From assembly GCF_900162685.1 (NCBI RefSeq), contig NZ_LT727828.1, positions 2,148,453 to 2,212,452 of the forward strand: a stretch of DNA of 64,000 bases, written 5' to 3'. The notes under the pieces are model-generated. The model had not been told where the DNA came from. It did not search any database and saw only the letters and a list, made by a program, of their open reading frames with translations. Shown here one piece after another: positions 38,187 through 46,509 of this stretch (its first letter is position 1; each line of letters starts with the position of its first letter). Source of the stretch: Terribacillus halophilus. Its GTDB lineage: Bacteria; Bacillota; Bacilli; Bacillales; Amphibacillaceae. The translations under genes were made by a program, and so were the position numbers.

Positions 38187-38597
38187 TTATTCTGCTAAAC
38201 CGGTTCCGTTTACAAGAATTTCACTTTCCGCTTTACCTTCCTTGCGCAGACGTTTGATTGTCGTGAGTAAATCAAGCCGATCCTCTCTTCTTAAGTTGCC
38301 CCTCATGATGACATTACCTTCTTCCTCTAAATCATTGACTTCCTGAACTTGAATAAGGAATAAAGCTGGACGATTTTCTGGCTTCGTGATCCGCACTTGA
38401 GCAAGCACTACATTTCCTTCTTGTGATAATTTACTTACGATTACCAAATCTTCTTTGCCTAGTACAGCTTCTAACACCCATTCGTTATCTTCTTCTTTAT
38501 TAATAATTAACCCCTCTGTAAGCTGCATTTCCTTCCCTTCTAAGCTATCTTGGTTTGTAGGGTATAAGATAAGTTCTGCTAATTTGAATGTTTTCAT
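38187..38597 (-). CDS. ywpF: YwpF-like protein
   Basis: The 136-aa protein equals B. subtilis YwpF in length and shares its opening MKTFKLAELILYP and the GLIINKEEDNEWVLEAVLGKED block. The start is ATG 38597 with AGGAGTG upstream; GTG 38606 lies inside that site. YwpF-like proteins have no assigned biochemical function. It is divergent from the disulfide reductase gene. Confidence 0.8.
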   Translation of the reverse strand: MKTFKLAELILYPTNQDSLEGKEMQLTEGLIINKEEDNEWVLEAVLGKEDLVIVSKLSQEGNVVLAQVRITKPENRPALFLIQVQEVNDLEEEGNVIMRGNLRREDRLDLLTTIKRLRKEGKAESEILVNGTGLAE

Positions 38598-38676
38598 AAG
38601 TACCACTCCTATCCATTTGTCTTCATAGATTTGTTTTCTCTATCTTATCAGAACTTATCCTTCTCGTAAGCAATGT

Positions 38677-38702
38677 GTTTTTGTAACAAGTCTTACGGGT
38701 AA
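38677..38702 (+). promoter_or_regulatory. Sigma-B-type promoter of the disulfide reductase gene
   Basis: GTTTTT, a 14-base spacer, GGGTAA (4/6 and 5/6 to sigma-B), with the ATG 32 bases further on. Confidence 0.55.
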
Positions 38703-38734
38703 GGAAACAGGATATACGGAGGAAGGATGATACG

Positions 38735-40090
38735 ATGCAAAAACTGGATTTAATTGTGATTGGTTCAGGTGTGAGCGGCCACAGCACCGCTTCCGCTGCG
38801 AGAAAAAAAGGCTGGTCAGTAGCCATCATAGACGATAAACCGTTTGGGGGTACCTGTCCCCAGTGGGGATGCGACCCAAAGAAAGTGCTAGTTGAAACTG
38901 TAAAGATTCAAGACGCCTTCAACCGGATGGAAGGTTATGGGCTTACCGGGAACTCCCAATTGAATTGGAAACAGTTACGTGACCATAAAGACACTTTCAC
39001 CAAACCAATTTCAGAAGCGACAATAGAAGAATTCGAACAAGCTGGTATTCATGTTTATCATGGGCATGCTAAATTTGTTGACGATTACACGTTAGAAATT
39101 AACGGAGAAAAGCTGCATGCCGCTTATATTTTACTTGCTGCTGGTGCCTCTCCGGCAAAGCTTCCAGTGGATGGTTTCGAGCATTTGACAGCAAGTGATG
39201 CATTTTTTGAATTAGATGCACTGCCAGAAGAGATTATATTAGTGGGCGGCGGATACATCAGCTTTGAGTTCGCCCATATTGCCGCAAGGTTTAGCAGTAA
39301 AGTTACAATTGTCCATCGCGGAAACAGGCCTTTAGAAGGCTTTGATGCTGATGCGGTCAGCCATTTAGTTGATTACAGCCGAAGAATGGGCATTGATGTC
39401 CGCACCAATACGGAACTGGAGTCTGTTGAAAAGCAAGGCAATACGTATAATGTGCACGTAAAAACCGGTAATAACGCTGAACAATTGACAGCGGATATAG
39501 TTATTCATGGTGCTGGCAGAACTCCAAATGTCCAAAATTTAGGCTTGGATCAAACATCTATTGCTTACAGTAAAAATGGTATAAAAGTTGATAAAAATCA
39601 ACAAAGTATTTCAGCACCTCATATTTACGCTGCAGGAGATTGTGCTGACGATGGGAAACTTCCGCTCACCCCACTCGCAGGCGAAGCAGGCAGCCGCGTC
39701 ATCAAACATATGCTTGATGAGAAACAGCAGGACGCTTTCCAGCATGTTCAGCCTTCTGTTTGCTACACAATGCCAGGTATCGCCTCTGTTGGTATCCATT
39801 CAGAAGATGCAGCTAAAAATCCGGAAGACTATACAATCCTAGATCAGGATCTTAGTTCCTTCTTTACAAATAAAACAACAAGACTGCAAGAAGGTTACAG
39901 CAAAATTATTTTAGATAAGCAAAAACAAACAATTGTAGGAGCACATCTATTCTCCCCATACGCTGAGCATCTCATTAATTTGTTTACATTAGCTATCGAA
40001 TTACATGCAGATATCCAAGTACTGAAGTCACTGCTTTGGGCGTACCCAACAGCCGAAAGTGATATTCCAAGTATGCTGAAGAAAAGTTAA
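38735..40090 (+). CDS. FAD/NAD(P) disulfide oxidoreductase with atypical C-terminus
   Basis: The 451-aa class I flavin disulfide reductase has a FAD site VIGSGVSGHSTASAARKKG, a redox pair CPQWGC (GGTCPQWGCDPKK, about residues 40-52; C-x4-C), a NAD(P) site LVGGGYISFEFAHIAARF near 168, an AAGDC FAD motif near 300 and a dimer domain. The catalytic HPTxxE motif is replaced by WAYPTAESD, so the usual proton-shuttle His is Tyr. Glutathione, mercuric and dihydrolipoyl reductases all need that His, so none should be assigned. A sigma-B-type promoter suggests a stress role. Confidence 0.85.
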   Translation: MQKLDLIVIGSGVSGHSTASAARKKGWSVAIIDDKPFGGTCPQWGCDPKKVLVETVKIQDAFNRMEGYGLTGNSQLNWKQLRDHKDTFTKPISEATIEEFEQAGIHVYHGHAKFVDDYTLEINGEKLHAAYILLAAGASPAKLPVDGFEHLTASDAFFELDALPEEIILVGGGYISFEFAHIAARFSSKVTIVHRGNRPLEGFDADAVSHLVDYSRRMGIDVRTNTELESVEKQGNTYNVHVKTGNNAEQLTADIVIHGAGRTPNVQNLGLDQTSIAYSKNGIKVDKNQQSISAPHIYAAGDCADDGKLPLTPLAGEAGSRVIKHMLDEKQQDAFQHVQPSVCYTMPGIASVGIHSEDAAKNPEDYTILDQDLSSFFTNKTTRLQEGYSKIILDKQKQTIVGAHLFSPYAEHLINLFTLAIELHADIQVLKSLLWAYPTAESDIPSMLKKS

Positions 40091-40105
40091 TGTAATATCA
40101 ACGCT

Positions 40106-40131
40106 AAAAAACCGCCAAATGGCGGTTTTTA
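40106..40131. terminator. Bidirectional terminator after the disulfide reductase gene
   Basis: AAAAAACCGCC / GGCGGTTTTT with an AAAT loop; it overlaps the stop of the convergent methyltransferase-like gene. Confidence 0.88.
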
Positions 40132-40620
40132 TGCTTTATATGCTTTTACATAGTAAAGTTCCTCATGCAGCTGCCCTTTCGTAACTTCAAAGCCAGCTCC
40201 TTGCAATTTATCAGCTACCAAGTCAACACTGTGATCTTTACTGTAACCAAGTGCCAAAAAGATACCTTTTTCAATCGTTACCCGATAGATTTCTTTAGCT
40301 GCTAATTCTATATCGTCTGTACTATCTAAGACGAATGCCGCAAGACCACGCTGAAAGGCCGAGTCAGGAAAATTAAGTCTTCCTAAGCCGCTCGGCATTC
40401 TGTCAATGTTCGTTAGTGTCTCTTCTTCTGCTCGAAGTGCCAGCTTATCTAATAAGCTCTCATCTTTCTCAAGCGCTGTCACACGGTCCTTCGTTTTGTG
40501 TGCAATCGGAATAACCAAGTCGCCATTTCCAGCACCAAAGACAATTACTTTCTCGCCGCCATCTATTTCCAGCAGCTCCACTACTTCAGCTGCCGAAACA
40601 TCAGTTGTTTTATTTGCCAT
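40129..40620 (-). CDS. Class I SAM-dependent methyltransferase-like protein
   Basis: A 163-aa Rossmann-type protein with SAM motif I VIVFGAGNGDLVIPIA (about residues 24-39), acidic motif II ALEKDES (about 50), and later strand motifs FVLDSTDDIELAAKEIYRVTIEKGIFLALGYS. It is short, close to a bare methyltransferase fold without a substrate domain, so the substrate is unknown. ATG 40620 is behind AGGAGAG. Confidence 0.78.
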   Translation of the reverse strand: MANKTTDVSAAEVVELLEIDGGEKVIVFGAGNGDLVIPIAHKTKDRVTALEKDESLLDKLALRAEEETLTNIDRMPSGLGRLNFPDSAFQRGLAAFVLDSTDDIELAAKEIYRVTIEKGIFLALGYSKDHSVDLVADKLQGAGFEVTKGQLHEELYYVKAYKA

Positions 40621-40731
40621 ATGACTCTCTCCTTTTTACGATCAATTAGTTCTGTATTGCCTTTCCCATGCGAAATGAAACGTCATGCCAATAGGATTCG
40701 CAGTTACGTACTTTCTATCCTTACACAAAAA

Positions 40732-40752
40732 AACAGCAGCTAGCTGCTGCTG
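40732..40752 (-). terminator. Intrinsic terminator of the 118-aa gene
   Basis: CAGCAGC-TA-GCTGCTG followed on the minus strand by seven T. Confidence 0.8.
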
Positions 40753-40755
40753 ACT

Positions 40756-41112
40756 TTAACTTGTATATTTATCTTGTTGTACTTTACGATCAATAAAACT
40801 GCACAAATCTCCTAGTTTGGGGAACTGCTCAAATTCTTTATCAGTAGGAAATTCCTCATCAAGTAAGGCGATTTTCCAATAGCTCAGCAATTCATAATAG
40901 CTCGCCTTAAACAGCTTACGATCTCCATTGTATACCTTAGCTAAATCGGAAGATGTCGTCATTATGGTTTCCTTCGTCGAATCTGGCCGGGCATGTTTGT
41001 CCACGTACTTTACCACAGTCAAATAAATCTCATATTCAATTCCTTTTGGCCTGGCAAACTGAAGCATTCGTTTCTTTGTCCGTACCTGATCCATATCAAT
41101 GATATTTGCCAT
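40756..41112 (-). CDS. Hypothetical cytoplasmic protein, 118 aa
   Basis: A soluble, mixed-charge protein (MANIIDMDQVRTKKRMLQF at the N-terminus; later KASYYELLSYWKIALLDEEF). It has no signal peptide, membrane segment or motif that I recognise. AGGAGG-type bases precede ATG 41112, and codon use looks like its neighbours. It is divergent from the general-stress gene, and its upstream region is shared with the sigma-B-type promoter. Confidence 0.7.
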   Translation of the reverse strand: MANIIDMDQVRTKKRMLQFARPKGIEYEIYLTVVKYVDKHARPDSTKETIMTTSSDLAKVYNGDRKLFKASYYELLSYWKIALLDEEFPTDKEFEQFPKLGDLCSFIDRKVQQDKYTS

Positions 41113-41221
41113 AACGCTTCCTCCTCCCGATTATATAACCAGAAAACATTCAAAGCGCTTTTCTTTAAGTTTATCATATATGCGAACAGATGTATGCTTT
41201 TCTCTAGGGAATTATATAATA

Positions 41222-41246
41222 GTTTAACTTTGTTATCTGCGGGTAC
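41222..41246 (+). promoter_or_regulatory. Sigma-B promoter of the general-stress protein gene
   Basis: GTTTAA, 13 bases, GGGTAC: 6/6 and 5/6 to the sigma-B consensus with ideal spacing, 39 bases ahead of the start codon. It is the best sigma-B match in the window. Confidence 0.8.
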
Positions 41247-41285
41247 ATATTTACTATCACATTAATTTTTGAAGGAGAGATTCAC

Positions 41286-41636
41286 ATGAAACCATATTTG
41301 AGAGAATACGCAAACGATGAAAAACTACAAGAAGACATTCAGCTGCTGAGTACAAAAGGCGTTAGTAAAAATAATATCTACGTCCTATCACATGATGATG
41401 ATCGCACGAAACGCGTATCAAGCAAAGTAGATGCGAACACAATCGGCCTTTCCGAAATGGATGCAAAAAGTGCAGTAGGCAGCTTGTTCAGTAAACAAGG
41501 TGATGAACTGCGCGCGAAACTAAAAGATATTGGCTTCTCTCAAGAAGAAGCGGAAGATTTTGAAGAAGACTTAGATGAAGGGAAAATCTTCCTTATCGTC
41601 ACAGAAACTGAAAATGTGGAAGGCTTGCTTATCTAA
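41286..41636 (+). CDS. General stress protein, YflT/GSP-17M family
   Basis: A 116-aa acidic protein (KPYLREYANDEKLQEDIQLL at the start; IYVLSHDDDRTKRVS and SQEEAEDFEEDLDEGKIFLIV later). It matches the heat-induced stress protein YflT domain, small soluble proteins induced by general stress in Bacillus. Biochemical role unknown. ATG 41286 follows GAAGGAGAG. The near-perfect sigma-B promoter supports the identification. Confidence 0.85.
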   Translation: MKPYLREYANDEKLQEDIQLLSTKGVSKNNIYVLSHDDDRTKRVSSKVDANTIGLSEMDAKSAVGSLFSKQGDELRAKLKDIGFSQEEAEDFEEDLDEGKIFLIVTETENVEGLLI

Positions 41637-41641
41637 AGCAA

Positions 41642-41675
41642 AAGGCACTGTCCAAATGGACAGTGCCTTCTTTTT
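41642..41675. terminator. Bidirectional terminator between the stress gene and thiT
   Basis: AAGGCACTGTCC / GGACAGTGCCTT with an AAAT loop and a T run on the plus side. Confidence 0.88.
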
Positions 41676-42239
41676 TCACTTAGGAAGAATAAGTTTGGGC
41701 TGTGCGAACACTAAAATAATAATAACTGCAATACTAGCTATAAAACTAGGTAATAAATAAGAACCATTATAGATTAATGAATAAGCCCATACTGATTGCC
41801 CAGGTGCAGCTGCGCTGCCGAAGAAAACCATGCCGCCTATAAAGTGAGCAGCAAAGCGTCCAACACTTCCAATTAGCGTTCCAATAAAGAGCACACCGGC
41901 AAGCCGCATTCGATTGTTTGCTTTCGCAGCCTTACGTGCAGATCCTGCAGTAACTGCAGCCAAACCGACAAGAGTAAAAGCTGCCGGATAATCTAAGAAT
42001 CCTTGGACAACATGTATTATATAAGGAAACGTAATCAGCTGCAGCAGCCCGGCAACTAATCCAGTTGTCAGTCCGCCTTTCCAGCCCCAGCGGAAAGCCA
42101 TCAAGAAAATCGGCACCATCTGCAAGGAGATACTGCCTCCTTGTGCCCATGCTTTAATGGAAAAGAAGTCCAAAACAAATGCTAGCGCGGCAAAAATCGC
42201 CACTTCTACTAAAAATAAAACCTTGCTTCTTGATTGCAT
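41676..42239 (-). CDS. thiT: Thiamine transporter ThiT (ECF S-component)
   Basis: The 187-aa protein has six membrane helices and the ThiT/YuaJ signatures AALAFVLDFFSIKAWAQGGSISLQMVPIFLMAFRWG (about 14-50) and GSVGRFAAHFIGGMVFFGS (about 123-141). It is the substrate-binding subunit for thiamine and works with the shared energizing module EcfAAT, not encoded here. The upstream TPP riboswitch confirms the substrate class. ATG 42239 is behind GGGGAGAAG. Confidence 0.96.
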   Translation of the reverse strand: MQSRSKVLFLVEVAIFAALAFVLDFFSIKAWAQGGSISLQMVPIFLMAFRWGWKGGLTTGLVAGLLQLITFPYIIHVVQGFLDYPAAFTLVGLAAVTAGSARKAAKANNRMRLAGVLFIGTLIGSVGRFAAHFIGGMVFFGSAAAPGQSVWAYSLIYNGSYLLPSFIASIAVIIILVFAQPKLILPK

Positions 42240-42271
42240 ATTGCTTCTCCCCTATAAAAAGAATGCAACAA

Positions 42272-42323
42272 AAAAACAATGCTGCAGCGGGACTTCCGAT
42301 GGCCCAAATGTGCATTGTTTTCC
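42272..42323 (-). terminator. Riboswitch expression-platform terminator of thiT
   Basis: On the minus strand AACAATGC ... GCATTGTT closes a long hairpin and is followed by seven T, between the TPP aptamer and the thiT ribosome site. TPP binding is expected to favour it. Confidence 0.8.
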
Positions 42324-42337
42324 CATCAAAGAAGCTA

Positions 42338-42424
42338 CATCCCTACGCGAGTGCTAACTCACAGGTTCAAAGGGTCTGAACATACGTCCATCTCAGCCAT
42401 AATGGCTCCCCCTGCAGGCTTTTT
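42338..42424 (-). promoter_or_regulatory. TPP riboswitch (THI element)
   Basis: The minus strand reads GGGGGAGCC, GGCTGAGATGG, ACCCTTTGAACCTG, GTTAGCACTCGCGTAGGGA, the conserved core of the TPP aptamer in the correct order. It controls thiT by termination. The remaining 200 bases to the POT gene hold only that gene's promoter region. Confidence 0.95.
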
Positions 42425-42563
42425 GTACCGATTGTTTTCTGTTGTTTTTCTATTATAAAGAAAAATGACAACGCTAGCAACAAATATTAATTTTTCCTTT
42501 AGTTGTAATAATGCCCAAGTGCCAATTTTAGCAATTGTTTTACTTTTACTTCATATAACAAAA

Positions 42564-42597
42564 TTGTTTGAATTCGAGAAAAACTATAACGTATAAT
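42564..42597 (+). promoter_or_regulatory. Possible promoter of the POT transporter gene
   Basis: TTGTTT with TATAAC 15 bases on, and a perfect TATAAT at 42592-42597. Spacing is not ideal for either pair. Confidence 0.35.
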
Positions 42598-42632
42598 GGA
42601 CACTGTTCGACAAAAAGGGAGGATTTTTTATT

Positions 42633-44009
42633 ATGGATACACCAGCTACAATCCCACAAGGGAAGAAGCATCCAAAGGGATTGTATCTTCTCTTCTTCAC
42701 CGAGATGTGGGAAAGATATAGCTATTATGGTATGCGTGCTGTACTAATGCTGTATCTGACTGCCACGGTAATAAGTGGCGGGTTAGGAATGGATACTCAA
42801 ACCGCAGCGCTTATATATGGTTTTTATACTGGTATTGTATACTTCACCCCTATTATTGGCGGTTGGCTTACAGACAGGTTTATTGGACTACGAACTGCAA
42901 TTACAATTGGCGGTATTTTAATGGCTATTGGTGATTTCAGTTTATTCCTTTTCAATACACAAGCAGGCCTTTACGTCGGGATGCTGTTCTTGATTATTGG
43001 TAACGGATTTTTCAAACCGAACATTTCCACACATGTCGGTGAATTATATGAGCCGCTTGATAAACGGAAAGATGCTGCGTTCACAATTTTCTATATGGGA
43101 ATCAATATTGGAGCCTTCTTCTCTCCACTTGTGGCAGGTTTCTTAGCAGAAGATCTTTTCCACACCGTAGATGCGTCTGGAATTGAACACTTTGGTTTTA
43201 AATGGGCATTCCTAGCATCATCAATTGGAATGATTATCGGGCAAATTATTTTTAACTCTTTAAGCAAACGATATCTTGGCGACATTGGTACAAAACCAGC
43301 AAGAAAAGTTGCAAGTGTGAATGGCGGGACTCCTGCCAAACTAACAAAAGCGGATAAAAAACGAACTGTAGCTGTATTAATTCTAGCTTGTTTCGTTATC
43401 TTTTTCTGGGCAGGCTTCGAACAAGCCGGGACTTCCCTAACGCTTTATACACGTGACTTTATCGATCGAACTATTGGAAGCTACGAGGTACCTGTTTCTT
43501 GGTTCCAATCCCTGAATCCAGTATTTATTGTAATTCTGGCTCCAATTCTTTCGGGTATATGGTTAAAACTAAGTCGAACAAAACGCGGAGACATCAATAC
43601 TACTACCAAAATGTCTATGGGGATGGTTCTACTAGGAATTGGTTTCATCATTTTAGTACCAGCAGTATTATTTACTGGTAGTAGTGAAGCAGATATCACC
43701 CAAAAAGCAAACATTTTGTTCATCGTATTTACTTATCTCTTCCATACACTTGGAGAATTATGTCTATCACCAGTCGGGTTGTCAATGATAAGTAAAGTTG
43801 CTCCTATTAAAATAGCTTCCCTATTAATGGGTATCTGGATGGCAGCAACAGGAATTTCCAATATCATTGCTGGTCAACTTGCAGCTTTAACAGAATCTCT
43901 CGGATACTTGGAAATTTTTAGCGCAATCGGGATTGTAACCATTATAGTAGGTCTTATCCTCTTAACTGTATCCAAGAAACTGCAAACTATGCTAGATGCT
44001 CGAGACTAA
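42633..44009 (+). CDS. POT family proton-dependent oligopeptide transporter
   Basis: A 458-aa MFS protein with about 12-14 helices. The PTR2 signature FFTEMWERYSYYGMRAVLMLYL (about residues 21-42, with the ExxER H+-coupling motif) and the second motif FTIFYMGINIGAFFSPLVAGFLAE (about 149-172) are clear. It imports di- and tripeptides with protons (DtpT type). ATG 42633 is behind GGGAGG. It has its own terminator and so is monocistronic. Confidence 0.93.
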   Translation: MDTPATIPQGKKHPKGLYLLFFTEMWERYSYYGMRAVLMLYLTATVISGGLGMDTQTAALIYGFYTGIVYFTPIIGGWLTDRFIGLRTAITIGGILMAIGDFSLFLFNTQAGLYVGMLFLIIGNGFFKPNISTHVGELYEPLDKRKDAAFTIFYMGINIGAFFSPLVAGFLAEDLFHTVDASGIEHFGFKWAFLASSIGMIIGQIIFNSLSKRYLGDIGTKPARKVASVNGGTPAKLTKADKKRTVAVLILACFVIFFWAGFEQAGTSLTLYTRDFIDRTIGSYEVPVSWFQSLNPVFIVILAPILSGIWLKLSRTKRGDINTTTKMSMGMVLLGIGFIILVPAVLFTGSSEADITQKANILFIVFTYLFHTLGELCLSPVGLSMISKVAPIKIASLLMGIWMAATGISNIIAGQLAALTESLGYLEIFSAIGIVTIIVGLILLTVSKKLQTMLDARD

Positions 44010-44010
44010 C

Positions 44011-44043
44011 AAAAACACAGTTCCGTAAAGGAGCTGTGTTTTT
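44011..44043. terminator. Terminator between the POT gene and the response regulator
   Basis: AAAAACACAGTTCC pairs with GGAGCTGTGTTTTT (one G-U) over a GTAAA loop; it can work on both strands. Confidence 0.85.
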
Positions 44044-44650
44044 ATATGTATGCTTTTTCTTTTGCCAGGTAGACTGCCTGCGAACGGTTCTGCGCTCCGA
44101 GCTTATCTAATAGCTCAGAGAAGTAATTTCTGACTGTACCAGGTGACAGGAAGAGTTCAGTGGCTATTTGTTTTGTGGAGTAACCCTTTTCTGCTAGATG
44201 CAGAATTTCTTTTTCCCGTTCTGTTAATGGGTTATTGGCACCTTGTACAAATTGATATGTTATCTCCGGACTGATAACTGTACGTCCGTTATACACGATA
44301 TCTCGAACTGCTAATGCCAGCTGATCACTCGGTGTATCTTTTAGCAAATAACCTTCTACCTTCCATTTCATTGCTTCTTTCACATAAGCGGCTGTAGAGA
44401 AAGTTGTCAGCATTAATACTTTTTCAGTTCTGTCTTGTTGCCGCATTAATTTTACTACTTCTAATCCATTGTATATCGGCATTTCAATATCCAGAATCAC
44501 TAAATCAAACTGCTGTGTGCGCATTGCCTGGAGTACTTCTTCCCCATTTGCCGCTTGGCTGGATACATGAAAATCTGCTTCTAAATCAAGCATCGTAGCC
44601 ATTGCTCCACGCAGCATGTTCTGATCATCCGCTAACAGCATATGTATCAT
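44042..44650 (-). CDS. yvfU: NarL/DesR-type response regulator (YvfU-like)
   Basis: The 202-aa protein has a receiver domain (DD at residues 9-10, phospho-Asp in DLVILDIEMPIYNG about 54, Lys in LLKD about 104) and a C-terminal LuxR-type helix-turn-helix (LTEREKEILHLAEKGYSTKQIATELFLSPGTVRNYFSELLDKL). ATG 44650 follows GGGGAGAGAG; the frame upstream lies inside the kinase gene. It overlaps the kinase 3' end by 26 bases. It probably controls the linked ABC transporter through the inverted repeat at 47408-47431. Confidence 0.92.
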   Translation of the reverse strand: MIHMLLADDQNMLRGAMATMLDLEADFHVSSQAANGEEVLQAMRTQQFDLVILDIEMPIYNGLEVVKLMRQQDRTEKVLMLTTFSTAAYVKEAMKWKVEGYLLKDTPSDQLALAVRDIVYNGRTVISPEITYQFVQGANNPLTEREKEILHLAEKGYSTKQIATELFLSPGTVRNYFSELLDKLGAQNRSQAVYLAKEKAYI

Positions 44651-45770
44651 CTGTCTCTCTCCCCCCCAGATGCAAAGGAACACGAACGACCATGTGCATC
44701 CCGCCTTTTGCTCGTGCATGAATTTGCACCGTCCCCTTCATTAGACTAACGCGCGTTCTAATGCCGCTTAGTCCATTCCCTTCCTGTAGTTTTTTCATGT
44801 GGAAACTTCCATTATCCATAAGTTCGAGACAAAGCTCCTGTTCACTCTCCATAAAACGTATCGCACATTCGCTAGCGCCGCTGTGACGAATTATGTTTGT
44901 AACAGCTTCTTTCACAACATAAGCAAGCATCATTTCTTTTGTACTATCTTGAAGTTTTGGAATCGGGCTTTCCAGCTGTATAGCAATCGATGCCTCCAGC
45001 AGACGTCGATGTGCTGATTCTAATTCCTCCTTCAATGTCACACGTTTCATATCACTGACAATCTCACGCATTTCCTGAAGCAAACTGCGAGATAAATGCT
45101 GAATGTCACGAATTTCCTGTTCAGTGCGCTTTTGATCTTGATATAACAGTTTCATAGAAATGTCACTTTTGACGGAGATAGTAGATAAAGTCTGTCCTAC
45201 CGTATCATGCAAATCTCTGGCAATTCGATCTCTTTCTCGTTCCTTGATTAGTTCTTCTACTCGTTTATTCGCTTCAGCGAGTTCTTCGTTGACTCCTTTC
45301 CACTTTTGGTTCCACTGCTCTTGCACTCGCATGACAGCTGGGGTAATAAGAGCGATTAGGATACCTGGGAAAATGTATTCCCATGTCCACTCCTTCAATT
45401 CGAATATATCAGCGATTATCATACATCCTGTTACCGCATTAATTGCTGCGTATCCCGCCCAAAAATGTACCCGTTTGTTTACAATATAGAGCATATTAAA
45501 TGAATAGAGAAGCAGATAAAAGAATATTTGATTAAACAAAAAAATCAAACTGCTGGTTAAAATAGCAAAAACCAATACTACAAGAAATGCTCTTTGAGGA
45601 CGCCAAAACGTCTCTCGATAACAAAAAAAGAGCGCAATTAGAATACATAATGGCACCCAAAACCTTACGCCATGCTCGCCAATTAAGTAAGTACAGGAAT
45701 AATAGAAATAAAGCAGCCAGAGATGCGGTATGTAGCCAACTTCTTTCGGAAACAGCCGAAAACGCTTTAT
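44625..45770 (-). CDS. yvfT: DesK/YvfT-like sensor histidine kinase, apparent ATA start
   Basis: A HisKA_3 kinase: membrane helices in the first 120 residues, a coiled coil, the H-box RIARDLHDTVGQTLS with the phospho-His, and an HATPase domain (KEAVTNIIRHSGAS as N-box, NGLSGIRTRV as G-box). The first canonical start in frame is GTG 45656 (343 aa), which has no good ribosome site and cuts into a membrane helix. The frame continues 38 codons upstream with family-like sequence (KRFRLFPKEVGYIPHLW) to an ATA at 45770, exactly 8 bases after AAAGGAG. I therefore extend the gene to there (381 aa); a mutated start is the alternative. Confidence 0.78.
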   Translation of the reverse strand: MKRFRLFPKEVGYIPHLWLLYFYYSCTYLIGEHGVRFWVPLCILIALFFCYRETFWRPQRAFLVVLVFAILTSSLIFLFNQIFFYLLLYSFNMLYIVNKRVHFWAGYAAINAVTGCMIIADIFELKEWTWEYIFPGILIALITPAVMRVQEQWNQKWKGVNEELAEANKRVEELIKERERDRIARDLHDTVGQTLSTISVKSDISMKLLYQDQKRTEQEIRDIQHLSRSLLQEMREIVSDMKRVTLKEELESAHRRLLEASIAIQLESPIPKLQDSTKEMMLAYVVKEAVTNIIRHSGASECAIRFMESEQELCLELMDNGSFHMKKLQEGNGLSGIRTRVSLMKGTVQIHARAKGGMHMVVRVPLHLGGRETDDTYAVSG

Positions 45771-45774
45771 AAGA

Positions 45775-46509
45775 TCAGCTCCTTTGTTTGTACTGCAAAA
45801 ACACTACTCCTATAAAGGATACCAAAAAATAACAAACAAGTAGTATAATATTTGAAAATGCCAAACTTCCAGTCGCTGCAATACGCCAAGCACCTTGTGC
45901 GTATATATGAGATGGAAGCCATTCACCAATTGCTTGGACCCAATTTGGAAATGTCTCTAGCGGCATCCAAAGCCCGCCTAGTATAGCAAATGTCAAAACA
46001 AGGATGTTCGCCGTAACAGAAGCAGTCTGTAGCTTCTTCGTTTGAGCAATCAGTATGCCGATTGCCAGAAAAAGTATGGATCCCATTAACAGCCACAAAC
46101 TAATCACCAGCCATTCGCCAAGCGGACGGTCAAATTGTTTCCATGCATTTGAGATAAAAAAGAAGAAAGCAATAATCAGCGTATTGAGCAGCAGCTGTGT
46201 AATCATACGGGCTGCAAAATACTGTGCAGCTGAGATCGGATGCGTAAACAGATATGCCATCCAAGTTTGTTTCCGGTCATACATAATCTGTATGCCGAAC
46301 GTTTGAACCGAGGTTACAACCAAGCTATAGCAAGTCATAGAGATGAGAAAATAGTAGTCGAAATCGATCTGTCCGATTGCTTGCCCGCGGTTTATATAAG
46401 TAAATAAACTATAGAGTACAAACGGCAGAAGAAGTGAGAACACGAGAAAGTATTTATCTTTTAGCATGCGCTTGCTTTCCATGCTGACAGTAAGCATGAT
46501 TGGCTTCAT
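45775..46509 (-). CDS. yvfS: ABC-2 type transporter permease (YvfS-like)
   Basis: A 244-aa membrane protein with six predicted helices and the ABC-2 fold (N-terminal KRMLKDKYFLVFSLLLPFVLYSLF; later GGLWMPLETFPNWVQAIGEWLPSHIYAQGAWR, the typical loop before the last helix). It pairs with the upstream ATPase (ATGA overlap) to form an exporter of drugs, lipids or peptides. The stop codon lies inside the ribosome site of the kinase gene. Order ATPase-permease-kinase-regulator matches B. subtilis yvfRSTU. Confidence 0.88.
   Translation of the reverse strand: MKPIMLTVSMESKRMLKDKYFLVFSLLLPFVLYSLFTYINRGQAIGQIDFDYYFLISMTCYSLVVTSVQTFGIQIMYDRKQTWMAYLFTHPISAAQYFAARMITQLLLNTLIIAFFFFISNAWKQFDRPLGEWLVISLWLLMGSILFLAIGILIAQTKKLQTASVTANILVLTFAILGGLWMPLETFPNWVQAIGEWLPSHIYAQGAWRIAATGSLAFSNIILLVCYFLVSFIGVVFLQYKQRS

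Noticed and set aside
38745-40090. Mercuric reductase or dihydrolipoyl dehydrogenase
   Set aside because: The catalytic C-terminal His is absent and no mer or 2-oxoacid dehydrogenase genes adjoin it.
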